Part shown: positions 37,841 through 49,137 of the stretch, piece after piece
How positions within the stretch are numbered: position 1 is the stretch's first letter
How the letters are laid out: each line of letters opens with the position of its first letter
DNA from: Maniola hyperantus
Taxonomy: Eukaryota > Arthropoda > Insecta > Lepidoptera > Nymphalidae
DNA length: 64,000 bases
Direction of reading: 5' to 3'
NCBI RefSeq assembly: GCF_902806685.2
Contig: NC_048563.1
Coordinates: forward strand, 1,550,001 to 1,614,000
Program-made: the position numbers and the translations under genes
Notes under the pieces: model-generated
Told to the model about the DNA's origin: nothing
What the model saw: only the letters and a program-made list of their open reading frames with translations
The model's database searches: none

Positions 37841-38681
37841 CTTTAACTACAATACTTTTGGTGAAACAAACAAAAAGTTCGGAGAACGTGGACGTTGACT
37901 ACTTCTTAAAGAAATTGCTTGCGTCTGAAACTTTTAGTAAAATGGCAGATATTATAGCTGAGAAGGCTGCACAAAAAATTAGTAACCACCTAAATCAAAA
38001 AACGAAAAGTGTTAACCAAGATGACTTTCATTCGCGAAAAGATGCCCACAAATTCAAAAATGATATAAAATTTGCTGTAATAAATGATGCACTTTCAAGT
38101 AAAAACCCAGTTAAAAGTAAACTTTCACTCAAGTATAAATTATTTACTAAACGGGCTGTCGAAAACTCGAAAAATAAAAGCGTAAAGTCCACAAAAGTTA
38201 CAGATACAGAGAACAGAAAATCTCATTACGATATTGAAGATATTATCAAAGAAACCAAAAATAATATTAGTAATGAAATTGAACTAACCCGAGAAGTAGT
38301 CGATTATAGTGAAGTTATTGATGTTAATGCAAAAATCAAGAAAGACATAGAAAATAAAATGGTGCCAGAATCATTGAAATATGATAAAAATGTAAAATAT
38401 GGGCCACTGAGAGAAACGATACTCAGAAGGAAAGGGAAAGAGATAAACAAGTTACTAAAGAAAAACAAATCACCCAGCCTAAAACCATATCATTTGGAGA
38501 TTTGGAAAATGATAATCGTAACACGATATCCGTAAGTGACTTAAAGAATAGTACGAAAGCAAAACATATTTATAAAGAAGGAAACAGAGTATTTGCATTG
38601 CAATCGTCTGCCGAATATGAAGAGTTTCACAAAGAATTCAATAACTTGAGGATGGAAGAAACCAGCGCTGAACTTTCATAA
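37841..38681 (+). CDS. Lysine-rich hypothetical protein, 5' end unknown, apparent frameshift
   Basis: An acceptor (TTTATATTCTCATCAG) ends at 37840. The frame after it reads LTTILLVKQTKSSENVDVDY, has ASETFSKMADIIAEKAAQ, and stays open to 38535. No ATG occurs before Met at 37942, so either translation begins there or an upstream exon is missing. From about 38410 the protein-like sequence moves to another frame (ERNDTQKERERDKQVTKEKQ, then TISFGDLENDNRN, EGNRVFALQSSAEYEEFHKE) and stops at 38679-38681. A one-base indel near 38401-38415 would join them. The sequence is charged, Lys- and Asn-rich, and probably partly coiled-coil or disordered. It is not a family I recognise. It could be a pseudogene, a sequencing indel or an unrecognised short intron. 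Confidence 0.45.
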
Positions 38682-38984
38682 GCATAATATAGTCTTTTTC
38701 TAAGCCTATGAATAAAAATAGGTGTAGGTACGATGTTTTCCAAGAATAATAATTTTAGATGTAATAAGGCTGTCTTTCTTTGTTCACTTTGTGACTTTAA
38801 ATCATTTTAAGTAAATCGATCTGAAATAAAATGATCTGATTTTTTTTAATGATGAAGTTTCAGGGCAACGTTCGATAAAATTTTCATAGATGGCGCTTAA
38901 ATACTAACACCACTAAAAACGTGAAAAAAACACACTATATAATATTATGATCTATGCTTTAGGTCAAGTCAATCAAAAATTAAA

Positions 38985-39192
38985 TATCACTCGCTTTAAC
39001 GGTGAAGGAAAACGTCGTGTGGAAACCTGCATGCCTGAGTGTTCTCCATAATGTTCTCAAAGGTATGTAAAGTCTGCCAATCCGCACTTGGCCAGCGTGG
39101 TGGACTATGGCGAAACCCTTCTCATAGTGAGAAGAGACCGTGCTCTGTAGTAACTTAGCCGGCTATGGGTTGATCATGATGATGATGATGAA
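38985..39192 (+). mobile_element. tRNA-derived SINE-2, 3' part
   Basis: CACTCGCTTTAACGGTGAAG, 'ccgcacttggccagcgtgg' and the (TGATGA) tail match the family at 28870-29186. Confidence 0.7.
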
Positions 39193-39534
39193 ATTCATAT
39201 GTTCATTACACTCTAGAGTCTAGATCTGTGATGATAACGGACGGAGTCTGTGAGATCATCAAAATACTTCTACACCAAAGAAATTTTATGTACCTACTAT
39301 TTCGTAATAAGAAATTATTACGTTCCCTGTATATTATTATCAAAGAACTTGGAAGTGGTCAGAAAGGCTCAAAAGGGCTAGAATCCAGAGCCATATAACC
39401 AGTTTAAAAAGAAAGATGTCACCTGGCTGCAATGTTGTAATTTTTTTTTAAATTACCTTCAACAAGAGCAGCGCGCTTATTTAACTTTATTGTGATTTTA
39501 AGTGTAGAAAGTTTTAACTTTTAAGCAATTGAAA

Positions 39535-41903
39535 ATGTACAAAGCGTTAAGGCAACCGAAAGAAATAGTTGCCGAAGTAGAAAGGAATAGAAAGAAAATA
39601 CAAAATGATCAAGAATGTATAATACTAACATTAAAGAATTCTGTAAAATTAGTAGTTACATCCGACTCCTTCCATTGTATTAGAAATGTAGATTACAAAT
39701 ATATTTGTGCTCTCTGCAATGCAACAATGGAGTCTGAAATGCAAGTGAAAGAAAACCACAAAAACTTGGAAGAACATCAAAGGCTTTTGAACACTTATCC
39801 ATATTTAGAGGAACTGGCTGAAAATTTAATAAGACAGGTAGGTACCTAAATATTTTACTACATAGATAGGTAGTTATAGTTTAAAATCTTTTTTCTGCAA
39901 ATTCGTCCATGTGATTTTAGATTTTTTCAAGATCTTAGTATTTCTCGAATTTTTTTTTTAGATGGGGCAAACTCAAACTCAAATTATTTGTTCAGAATAA
40001 TTGGTAAAATGTTACACTTCCTGATTGACATAAATTTTTATTTGTAAGATGACATGATATAGTGGTGGTTAATACGTACTTAAAACTAAAGCTACGAGGG
40101 TTCCAAACGCGCCCAGGTCTGAGAAGAGCCCACAACAAACTCAGCCGGGTATTCTTTTTATTATCACCACTTTACAAAATTATTTACCTAAACTTATTAG
40201 AACTATCACATAGCCGTAATTAAGCAACTCATTCCCAAGCTTGCTTATCATTTAAATAATCCTTTACATTGTAAAAATCTACTCCTGCATCTACCCCTGT
40301 CTGTGAAAGAACTGACTTGAAATAATTATCTTAAGTTTGTAGACCTTATGGTTTGAGCTGTTTGTCGCTGAGTTGATTATCATACTATCATCATCATCAT
40401 CATCAACCGATAGACATCCACTGTCTTTTGTCGGGACTTCCACACGTCACGATCTTGCGCCGCCTGAATCCAGTGGCTCCCTGCGACTCATCTGATGTTG
40501 TCCGTCCACCTAGTGGGGGTCTTCCAACACTGCGTTTTCCGATGCGAGGTCGCTATTCCAGCACCTTGGGACCCCGACTTCTATCGGTTTTAAGAACTAT
40601 GTGCCCTGCCCATTGCCACTTCAGCTTCGCAACCCGTTGGGCCATGTCGGTTACTCTAGTTCTCCTACGGATCTCCTCATGTCTGATTTGATCATGTAGA
40701 GAAACTCCGCACATAGCTCTCTCCATCGCCCGCTGAGTGACTCTGAGCTTTCTTAGGAGGTCCATAGTTAGCGTTCATGTCTGGGATCTATATTCTATAT
40801 GTCATCACTGGCAACACGCATGCCTGAGAGTTCTCCATGTTCTCAAAGGTATGTGAAGTCTATCAATCTGCACATGGCCAGCGTGGTAGACTAGGGCCAA
40901 AACCCTTCTTACTCTGAGAGGAGACCCATGCTCTGTAATGAGCCGACGAGGGGTTGATCATGATGATAATGATTTTGTAGTAGTAATAGCAGTGGTTTGC
41001 ACAGAGTTTGAAGCCAGGGTAGGCATTAGTTAGGTAGGAACCTGTTCACTGGCAGGTCTTAATGAAAAATATGCATTGCAACTGGGGTAAGCATTGCATT
41101 TATGCCTCTATGACCTGCACGCTACTGAGTAATAGTCATAGAAAGGAAATAGAGTACAACACTTTCACATTTATATAACTATCCATAATATTATAAATGT
41201 GAAAGTGTGTCTTTGTGCTGCCATCCGTTAACCGATTTTGACAAAATTTGGTACATAGATAGACATTGACTAGAGGATCCCAGGGAATAGACATAGGCTT
41301 TTTGTCCTGGAAAAACAAAGACATTTCACAGGATTTTTAAAAACCTATTCTCAGCAGGGGAAATTTGGAATTTTATAATTTCTAAATTTTCTCTGATCTG
41401 GTCCGGTGCGAGGCTTCGGCCGTGGCTAGTTACCACCCTACCGGCAAAGCTGTGCCGCCAAGCGTACCGGTACGATGTGTAAACCAAAGGGGGATTGATA
41501 AAAACTGCTATACTCCTTGCAGGTTAGTCCGCTTCCATCTTAGACTGCATCATCACTACCTTCCCACCAAACATGATTTTAGGTCAACGGCAAGTACACT
41601 ATAGGTTTTCTTGACAGACACGACAGCGGACAGACAGACAACAAAGTGATCCTATAAGGGTTCCTTTTTTCCTTCTGAGGTACGGAACCCTAAAAAAATA
41701 TCCCTAAACTAATATTTTTTGGTTCTTTTCAGATTAGCAATTCGCACTGCTATTGCACGCTATGCAGCATCGTTACACCCGTACACTTGGTCTCTAGTCA
41801 CGTGCTCTCCGATGAACACAAGCATGAGTTGGATAAGGCTTTACTGAAAGCTGAAAGTTACAAACCTTGTGAACCCTTTGATTTGAATCATAATAATAAA
41901 TAA
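39535..41903 (+). CDS. Small protein with two U1-like C2H2 zinc fingers, 157 aa, two exons
   Basis: Exons 39535-39837 and 41733-41903 join in phase 0 (donor GTAGGT, acceptor TCTTTTCAG) and total 474 bases. Finger 1 is CALCNATMESEM...H...H (about residues 63-86) and finger 2 is CYCTLCSIVTPVHLVSSH...H. Both have the C-x2-C-x11/12-H-x5-H spacing of U1/matrin-type zinc fingers, which bind double-stranded or structured RNA. The N-terminal part is basic and helical (PKEIVAEVERNRKKIQ). I cannot name the orthologue. The stop overlaps an AATAAA (41895-41900). A truncated copy of exon 2 lies 450 bases downstream. The gene converges on LLPH. Confidence 0.82.
40050..40160. repeat. Fragment of a repeat with CCCAGGTCTGAGAAGAGCCC
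   Basis: AGCTACGAGGGTTCCAAACG and CAACAAACTCAGCCGGGTAT occur in reverse at 205-290 and 23650-23750, and again near 53130-53200. This is a common short repeat that I cannot classify. Confidence 0.5.
40385..40775 (-). mobile_element. RTE 3' end, long copy
   Basis: In reverse it reads SLHDQIRHEEIRRRTRVTDM, AQRVAKLKWQWAGHIVLKT and DRSRGPKVLE. It carries stops and ends in the complement of a TGATGATGA tail. Confidence 0.75.
40812..40973 (+). mobile_element. tRNA-derived SINE-2, 3' fragment
   Basis: CATGCCTGAGAGTTCTCCAT, GCACATGGCCAGCGTGGTAG and a GATGATAATGAT tail. Confidence 0.65.
41165..41345 (-). repeat. CGCGACTTCGTCCGCG-type repeat, diverged
   Basis: 'ataatattataaatgtgaaa', 'taaccgattttgacaaaatt' and 'cctggaaaaacaaagacat' keep the family order in inverted form. 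Confidence 0.5.
41343..41693. mobile_element. SINE-1 body and head of a 415-bp repeat
   Basis: 41343-41570 is SINE-1 in plus orientation from 'cagcaggggaaatttggaat' to 'gactgcatcatcac'. 41573-41693 is the start of a 415-bp repeat in inverted form, ending TGAGGTACGGAACCCTAA, 40 bases before exon 2 of the U1-finger gene. Confidence 0.65.
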
Positions 41904-42187
41904 TTTTCTTGTTTTTTGTCTATTATTTATATTATACTTAGGTAGGCACATATCTCACACCCGGCTTTACTCATGTGTTTAGTCGATGTAAGCCTGACTA
42001 GTTTCGAACCCATCCAGTTTTGGAATGTACAAGTAAAGTCCTTTCATATGATCCCCCCTTGGTATAGTTATCTTACTTTGAAAATACTAATTATTTGTTC
42101 ATGAACACATTTTAATTTGTGATGTAACCACAATTTTCTTTAATACTTATTTATTCCTTTACTTGCGCTATAAGACCTACCTGCCTA

Positions 42188-42345
42188 CCATGTTATGTAG
42201 CATCGTCACACCCGTACACTTGGTCTCTAGTCACATGCTCTCCGATGAACATAAGCACGAGTTGGATAAGGCTTTACTGAAAGGTGCAAGTTATAAACCT
42301 CGTGAACCCCTTAATTTGAATCATAATCATAATAATATATAATTT
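42188..42345 (+). pseudogene. Truncated duplicate of U1-finger exon 2
   Basis: It matches exon 2 from 'ttatgtagcatcgtcacacc' to beyond the stop and the following 'ataattttctt'. The first finger cysteines and the acceptor are missing. Substitutions include AAGCACGAG for AAGCATGAG and 'cctcgtgaacccc' for 'ccttgtgaaccct'. The upstream side joins a decayed 415-bp repeat (42020-42187). Confidence 0.85.
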
Positions 42346-42362
42346 TCTTTTTTTTTGTATGC

Positions 42363-42670
42363 CTGCTGTGATAGTGTGGTTAGGACGTCCGCCTCCTAAT
42401 CGGTAGTCGGCGGTTCCTCCTTCCTTTCCTTCACCGTTAAAGCAAGTGACCTTTAACTTATCAGAGTTGCTTGTTTTAAGCATGATAAAACAATTTAGAT
42501 ATTGTAGAAAGCTGTGATTCTAATCGAGTTCTCCATAATGTTATCAAAGGTGTGTGAAGTCTACTAATCCGCACATGGCCAGCTATGGCCAAATGCATGC
42601 ATGCAGCATGGTAGACTGGCCAAAACCCTTCTCACTTTGAGAGGAGACCCATGCTCTGTAGTGAGCTGCA
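42363..42670 (+). mobile_element. tRNA-derived SINE-2, rearranged copy
   Basis: The head is TGTGATAGTGTGGTTAGGAC with CGTCCGCCTCCTAATCGG. Then come CACCGTTAAAGCAAGTGAC and CCGCACATGGCCAGC, with an internal duplication around 'aatgcatgcatgcagcatgg'. Confidence 0.7.
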
Positions 42671-42874
42671 GCTGATATTGTACTGTTACTGTTCATTGGC
42701 TATTCCCAAAAAGGTGTATCACTAAAATATATTGTTTTGTTTGCAAAATAATATAATAAAATTGTTTGTAAGTGAATTGACGAAGTATATACAATACAGA
42801 AGTTGTATGCTTGAGTTGTAACTTTGAACTGAATAATCCCACATAAACTTAGAACTAAATACGGCGAAATTAAG

Positions 42875-43300
42875 TTATCGTCTCCTTTTTTTCGACTTTT
42901 TCTTCATAGTCTTCTTGTTACCAGCCAATTTGGCGATTTTACGTTTGTGTAACCACACTGGGTATTGCCCATTTTGATCTTTCAAAGTCTTCGAACTGAA
43001 TATCCGTTTTTTCCCATTTTCTGCGTCAACTTCGACTTTTTCGTCATCTGAACTCATTTGTATGTCTTCGTCTTCCTCCGGGGCTGCCTTGGGTTCCTGC
43101 TTTTTCTTTTTTTTCTTACTTATCTGGCCAGCATCGAGAAAAATAACTTGGTCCGATTCCATAACCTCACTTTCATTGACTTTTTCTTCCTCTTTTACTC
43201 CCAACATTTTCTTCAGCCTGGCTAGTTCTTTCACAGCATATCGTTCCCGTTTTACAGCTCTGCATTTTCGCTTCCATTTACTCCTGATTGATTTCGCCAT
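42875..43300 (-). CDS. LLPH: LLPH-like nucleolar protein (LAPS18-like family), 141 aa
   Basis: A single-exon frame on the minus strand. It opens with MAKSIRSKWKRKCRAVKRER, the conserved N-terminus of the LLP homolog family, followed by 'LARLKKMLG'. The middle is acidic (APEEDEDIQMSSDDEKVEVD), after a run of lysines (KKKKKK). The C-terminal block has DQNGQYPVWLHKRK (the family has a similar 'DQHGQYPIW') and a basic end (KKKSKKRRR). Human LLPH is 129 residues, so the length fits. The family is nucleolar and linked to large ribosomal subunit maturation, which I infer here from similarity. The start is clear because the N-terminal motif begins at this ATG. No introns are seen. Confidence 0.93.
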   Translation of the reverse strand: MAKSIRSKWKRKCRAVKRERYAVKELARLKKMLGVKEEEKVNESEVMESDQVIFLDAGQISKKKKKKQEPKAAPEEDEDIQMSSDDEKVEVDAENGKKRIFSSKTLKDQNGQYPVWLHKRKIAKLAGNKKTMKKKSKKRRR

Positions 43301-44021
43301 TTCGATAAATTTTATTTATTTTGCTGAAGACAGATTTTGCCTCTGTCAAAAACACACGTGAAAGAAAACCATAGACAAAATAGTTTTTTTAACTGTCAAA
43401 TAATGCACTGCTCTGAACTCCAGTTTATATATAAAGCTGAAAGCACACTCAAAGCCATAGATTATCAACTATATTACTAGAGATAGATGTGCGACTTAAG
43501 ATTTCTTTTTCAAAGTTACGCGTGTGCTCACATCTAGAGGGCACTAATAGCGCGCTAGGCGTGCGAGGGCGCGAAAATTTAAATGTTATTTATAAAAGTA
43601 CTTTACTAGCATATTTTATATTTTTGAACATGTTTTAAAAAAATATCAATAATTCCATTAACGTTTGTTTAAAACATGTTTAAAAATATATATTACAAGA
43701 CTGACTCTTTAAGATACTAAATTATAAAACACTATACCTAGAAATAAAAAGGTTTTAAGGTTTTGTAAAGTATTTTATTTTCATAAATTCGTAACTAGGT
43801 ACGTAAAATACATACCCAAATTCAAGACCCACGAGATTGTGAAATAGGTAACGCTCAAATCCAAAATTTTTGGTTATTTACTTTTCATAACTTTCATATT
43901 ACTACCACAACTGGTGTATTTCAACGATCTTCAAATTGGTGATTGCAAATTTGACAATTCGTAACTAGGTATATATTTCATCATCAGTCTTGCTTTCTAA
44001 ATGTTGTCCTACTATCTCTTT
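43301..44021. other. Gene-free AT-rich stretch upstream of LLPH
   Basis: The first ~100 bases must hold the LLPH promoter and 5' UTR. A TAGAGGGCACTAATAGCGCG segment and two 'gtaactaggta' repeats are seen. There is no coding content. Confidence 0.4.
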
Positions 44022-45444
44022 TCATTGTTTAAATGGTTTCATAGAGAGGAGTAGCCAGGTTTTGGAAAGCCATACAAACATCTGAAAAAATAGTAACATA
44101 AAATATGCATTAGTCAATACTTACTTATTGTACTTAGTATTATTAGTTGATAGTTGATACCTATAATATAAAAATAACTTAGTCAATAAAGTTCAAAACA
44201 AATGTTGTAAGTACACTTAATTACAAAACAAAAAATTTACAGAATTAGTAGTTAATAAGCAATATGATAAATGCAAAAGTGTGTCAACCTGTCTGTATGC
44301 TAGCTTTTTACAGTAAATTTGTGTAACCGTATATGATGAAAGTTAGTACAGAGATAGCTTGCATCCAGGTAAGGACATAGGCTTCTTTTGTCACGGAAAA
44401 ATCAAACAGTTCCCATGGGATTCTCAAAAACCCTAAATCCACGTAGACAAAGTGGTGGTCAGGCTATCTCTGTACCAAACAGATGATCTGTTTGGTACAG
44501 AGATAGCTTGCATCAGACGGTTGTAACTTGTAGGCCACTTTTATCCCGGAAAATTGGACTGCTCACGGGATTTCTAAAATAGTTTTTCGAGCTGACGAAA
44601 TCGCAGGAATTATATAGGTAGGTACCTAGTATCATGATAAAATACCTAATGTCCTAATAGTGCCTTAATGGTGCACAGAGTTTGACTCATTGAAGTAATT
44701 TTGAGTTAGATTACGAGTGAGCTGATTTTATACTTACCGAATTAGTCACATCCAGACACACATCGAGATCTCCGTGGCATTTTTCTGCACAAATTTTATA
44801 TTCACAGAAAAATCATTTCACAAAGCAAAAACAAGTCCGTAATCCGTAGCCGTGGTCAGTCGTTCAGGCATGAATCGAGTCCGTAAATCAATCCTTAGAA
44901 TATAGTTATCGAGGTGGTGAAAGGAAATACAGACTACAGAGTCCTGTTATTAAAGCAGGGTCAGATAAATTTAACAGAAATATAAATATTTACTACAGCA
45001 CACGAAAACATGAAAAGTTGGTTATAATCACAGAGGTTATAATTTATTAATGTCATTAAAATTACAGCAATGTGCCCGCCATCTGTTGACGTCTTTTGTA
45101 AACTGTTATCTATTTGTTTCGCCGTGCTCGCGCTTAGATGGCACCACAAGCGAATTTCAATTTGCGATTTTTTAATGTTCTGGAGTTGCACCCCTATGCT
45201 CAAAGCATTTTAATAATCGGTATGAACCGAACAAAAAAAACAATTGATCGATTTTTAATTTCTTGCGCGTCACTATGCGCAGCAAAATACTGACATTTGT
45301 CAAATCAATTTTCTTACCTTCTTCTGTCAAATTTCTTATTTTCTCGGGGTGCTTGAACTTGGAGTTACTGAATTTCTTCTTTAAAATTAATTGGAACGGT
45401 TCCAATTTTAGGATATACTTAAATTGTTTACATCTTGTTTTCAT
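44022..45444 (-). CDS. Possible small protein, 77 aa, three exons
   Basis: Exons on the minus strand: 45444-45318, 44784-44738, 44081-44022. The borders GTAAGA/TGTGCAG and GTAAGT/TTTTCAG are good, the phases agree and the total is 234 bases. The product starts MKTRCKQFKYILKLEPFQLI and has KHPEKIRNLTEEEKCHGDLD. It ends MFVWLSKTWLLLSMKPFKQ, which is hydrophobic. It has no family I recognise. The small size makes chance agreement possible. The start codon is 129 bases from the F-box gene's ATG in the opposite direction, which would make a shared promoter. Confidence 0.42.
44265..44610 (-). repeat. Diverged CGCGACTTCGTCCGCG-type repeat with an internal inverted duplication
   Basis: 'aaagtgtgtcaacctgtctg', 'acagagatagcttgcatcc' (seen twice, once after an inverted AGGCTATCTCTGTACCAAAC) and 'cccacggga' motifs. 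It lies in intron 2 of the small-protein model. Confidence 0.55.
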
Positions 45445-45573
45445 GTTACGCTTAGTCAGCGTTTCGTTGACATGATTTGATGTTCCTTTGTGGTCGAAAG
45501 GTGGTCGAGATATTTTTGTATTCAGTGCAAAGAACTGTTTTACTCCTGAAAGTGTTCGAGACTTAGCTTGAAA
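45445..45573. promoter_or_regulatory. Putative bidirectional promoter
   Basis: It separates two oppositely oriented start codons. It contains no repeat, no clear TATA box and the motif 'cgtttcgttgacatg'. It holds no match to the window's transposons, unlike most intergenic DNA here. The inference depends on the minus-strand model being real. Confidence 0.4.
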
Positions 45574-48500
45574 ATGTGTTCTACAGAGAGTATTTGTGAA
45601 GAGAAAAAGGATTTGGACGATAGCGGCTTCGTGCCGATGTCGTGCGGTGATCTAAGTGAGCAGGACGGTAGGTCGAAAAAAAGTTGCTTACAATTTTAGT
45701 GATTATCGTATATAATACGTGCTGTAAAGGTGTTTTTCACCCAAAAATATCATTAAAAAAATTGATTTCGGTCAGTTCTTACTGAATAGAATCTACGATT
45801 ATTATAATAGTAAATATTATTCATGAAGGCATTATGTACAACCTTTTTGTCATCCACCCTCATTAAGTACTAGAGACCCGCCCAAGCTACGCCCTAGTAG
45901 CTGGTTACAATTTTCGTAGGGATCTCTAATTTAAAAAAAATAAAATATAGCCTGTCACAGGAATATTGTATCTTTCTACTGGTGAGAGAATGTTCAAAAT
46001 TGGTTCAGTAGTTCCAGAAATTACCCCCACAAACGAACTTACAATCTTTACCTTTTTCAAACCCAGGTTTTACCCCCTTAGGGGTTGAATTTTCAAATTT
46101 ACTTAGCGGATGTTTATGTCATAATAGCTATCTGCATGGCAAATTTCAGTAGTTTGGCAGTGTCCAGTAGTTTGAGCTGTGCGTTGATAGATCAGTCAGT
46201 TAGTCAGTCACCTTTTCCTTTTATATATTTAACTAGCTGCCCTGGCGAACTTCGTACCGCCTAACAGTTGATTCTTTTTCAGGCAATTTTTTTAATTTTT
46301 CGCTCCGTAAGAACCATCCTCGTACTTCAAGGAGTGTTATAAAAAAATAATTGGCAAAATTGGATTTGCGATCAGCAACACATTTAGTGATTCATTTTTA
46401 TATATAGAGATTATGTGAATAACTCTGTTGGTCAGAAAGTGTTTTAATGGATTATGCTGGTGATTAAAAAAAAAATTCTCTTGTTCCACAGCTTCCATGT
46501 CTCAGAGACATGTCTCCCTGCTGGACCTGTCTGACGACGTTCTGCTGTACATCCTGAAATACTGTACAGCTAGAGATCTGAAAGCTTTGGGATTGTAAGT
46601 TGAAATTTTCTACTTGATCAGATTTTTTAACATTTTGTTATTTTTTTTCTCTTGTATTGTTTTGTGAGCTAAATAAACCTTTATTTATTTACTAGCTTAT
46701 GCCCGCGACTTCGTCCGCGTGGACTACGCAAATTTCAATCCCCTATTTTACCCCTTAAGGGCTGAATTTTCAAAAATCCTTTCTTAGCGGATGCCTACGT
46801 CATAATAGCTATCTGCATGCCAAATTTCATCCCGATCCTTCCAGTAGTTTCGGTTGTACGTTGATAGATCAGTCAGTCAGTCAGTCAGTCACCTTTTCCT
46901 TTTATATATTTATATTATTCTATAATATGTATTGCATTTTTGACGACCTCTCTGGCGCAGATGATGCAGTCTAAGATGGAAGTGGGCTAACCTGGAAGGG
47001 GTATGTTTGTTGTCAACAGCTCGTGTTCCCGCCTCGGTCGTTTGGTGCTCGAGCGCTCCCTCTGGCGTTACGTGGAGTGGCGCTCCGATGAGTGCTCTAA
47101 ACCCAGACTCAAGTGGCTCCTGGACAATGCTCTGCACAAGGACACGCATGTCTTGAAGCTGTCGGGCTTCGCGCGGGACGCAGACGGGTGAGTCCAACTT
47201 GTTTGTTGTCAACAGCTCGTGTTCCTGCCTCGGTCGTTTGGTGCTCGAGCGCTCCCTCTGGCGTTAAGTGGAGTGGCGCTCCGATGAATGCTCTAAAGCC
47301 AGACTCAGGTGGCTCCTGGACAATGCTCTGCACAAGGACACGCATGTCTTGAAGCTGTCTGGCTTCGCGCGGGACGCAGACGGGTGAGTCAAACTTAAAC
47401 TCAAATCATTTTTCAGATTGGGTATTATTGTATACACTTTCTGATGGTCAATACGGTCTTGGACTGTAGTAATAAAACGACGTGATTTATTGTATAGCGG
47501 CAGTTAATGGGGCTAGACACCAACATCTCCTATCACCCACTACCACTATCCAGACAACCCTAACTAGGTCCCTACCTACACCGGCTCCTCCATCCCCATA
47601 CCGGTACCAGACCAACCAGCTAACCTAGCACACCACAACATTAACTAGCCGAACGAACAGGTACCACATTAGGTTACAACAACAATAATAATAAAACCTA
47701 CAATACGACACACATAGTGTCTACTGAGAAGTGCCCTCGGCAAGAGCCACACGAATAATAATCACTACTGAAAAGTGCCTTCGGCGAGAGCCAGACGAAT
47801 AATGAATCGTGACACACTGCGATTTCATAGGCTCACAACGACGGTGGTGACGATGACGCGATGTTCAATGAGCAATCTGTTTTCAACTAATAACGGCGCT
47901 GCCGACATATTCATATTTGTCTGTTTTTTAATGATTATTAAATCTGAACAGTTATTTAGTTTTTCGAATAGGTATGATGATCATGATAATTTGCTTGTCC
48001 TCAGTTGCATGGGGTTCATAAATATGACACGCAAGGAGGCGGAGCAGGAAACCAAAGACAATTGTGACGAAGAAACCGTCCAGGACCTCAGCATTATAGG
48101 TATGCGGTTATTTGTTTTTAGTGTTCCGCACCCGCAAGGTGTCAGCGGGACCGCGTGGATTTAGGTTTTTAAAAACTCCCGTGGGAACTCTTCAATTTTC
48201 CGGGATAAAAAGTAGGCTATGTCTCGTCCCCTGGATGCAAGCTATCGTCTACCATATCTGTACCAAATTTCGTCAAAACCGGTTGAATGGTTGAGCCGTG
48301 AACAGCTGGCAGACAGACAGACATACAGACAGACACACATTCGCATTTATAATACCAGCTGATGCCCGCCACTTCGTCCTCGTGGATTTACATTTTTCAA
48401 AATCCCGCGGGAACTCTTTGATTTTGCGTCCACTGCTGGACATAGGCCTTCCCAAGAGCGCGCCACCACACACGATCTTCCGCCTTCCTCATCCACCCAC

Positions 48501-49001
48501 TTCCCGCTATCTTCCTAAGAAACTTAATTAATTTAATTATTTTTATATTACAGAGGCAATCAGCACAAACGTGAACAGAATGTTGGGAGGCCTGGAGCGC
48601 CACCCCGCCCATCCGGCAAGACTCTTCATAAGCGCGCAACGCTCCCCGTTCCCCAGGTAAGCTAGACCCCACGCCCACCGCTGGACATAGCTCTCTTGTT
48701 GTATAGAACATTTACACGATAAATCAAAAACTGTGATTCATAAAAATATATAAAAATCTGTTTTAGAGTCCACAGGTGAAGCCCTTTCATATGATACAAC
48801 ACTTGATATAGCTATCTTACTTTGATAATTGAAAATACTAATTATTAGTTCATGACCACAATAGTTTTTTGTGTGATGTAACCACAAATTCACGGTTTTC
48901 AGATTTTTCCCCGAATGTTCTTCCTAAAAAATTTCATAATTCTTAGTCAACGGGAAGTACCCTGTAGGTTTCTTGCGTGCGTGCGTATGTGCGTGCGTGT
49001 G

Positions 49002-49050
<49 letters not shown>

Positions 49051-49052
49051 GC

Positions 49053-49137
<85 letters not shown>

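Noticed and set aside
46910..47352. Opposite-strand frames of 78-100 codons over F-box exon 3
   Set aside because: They are mirror frames of the GC-rich exon and its copy. They repeat because the exon is duplicated.
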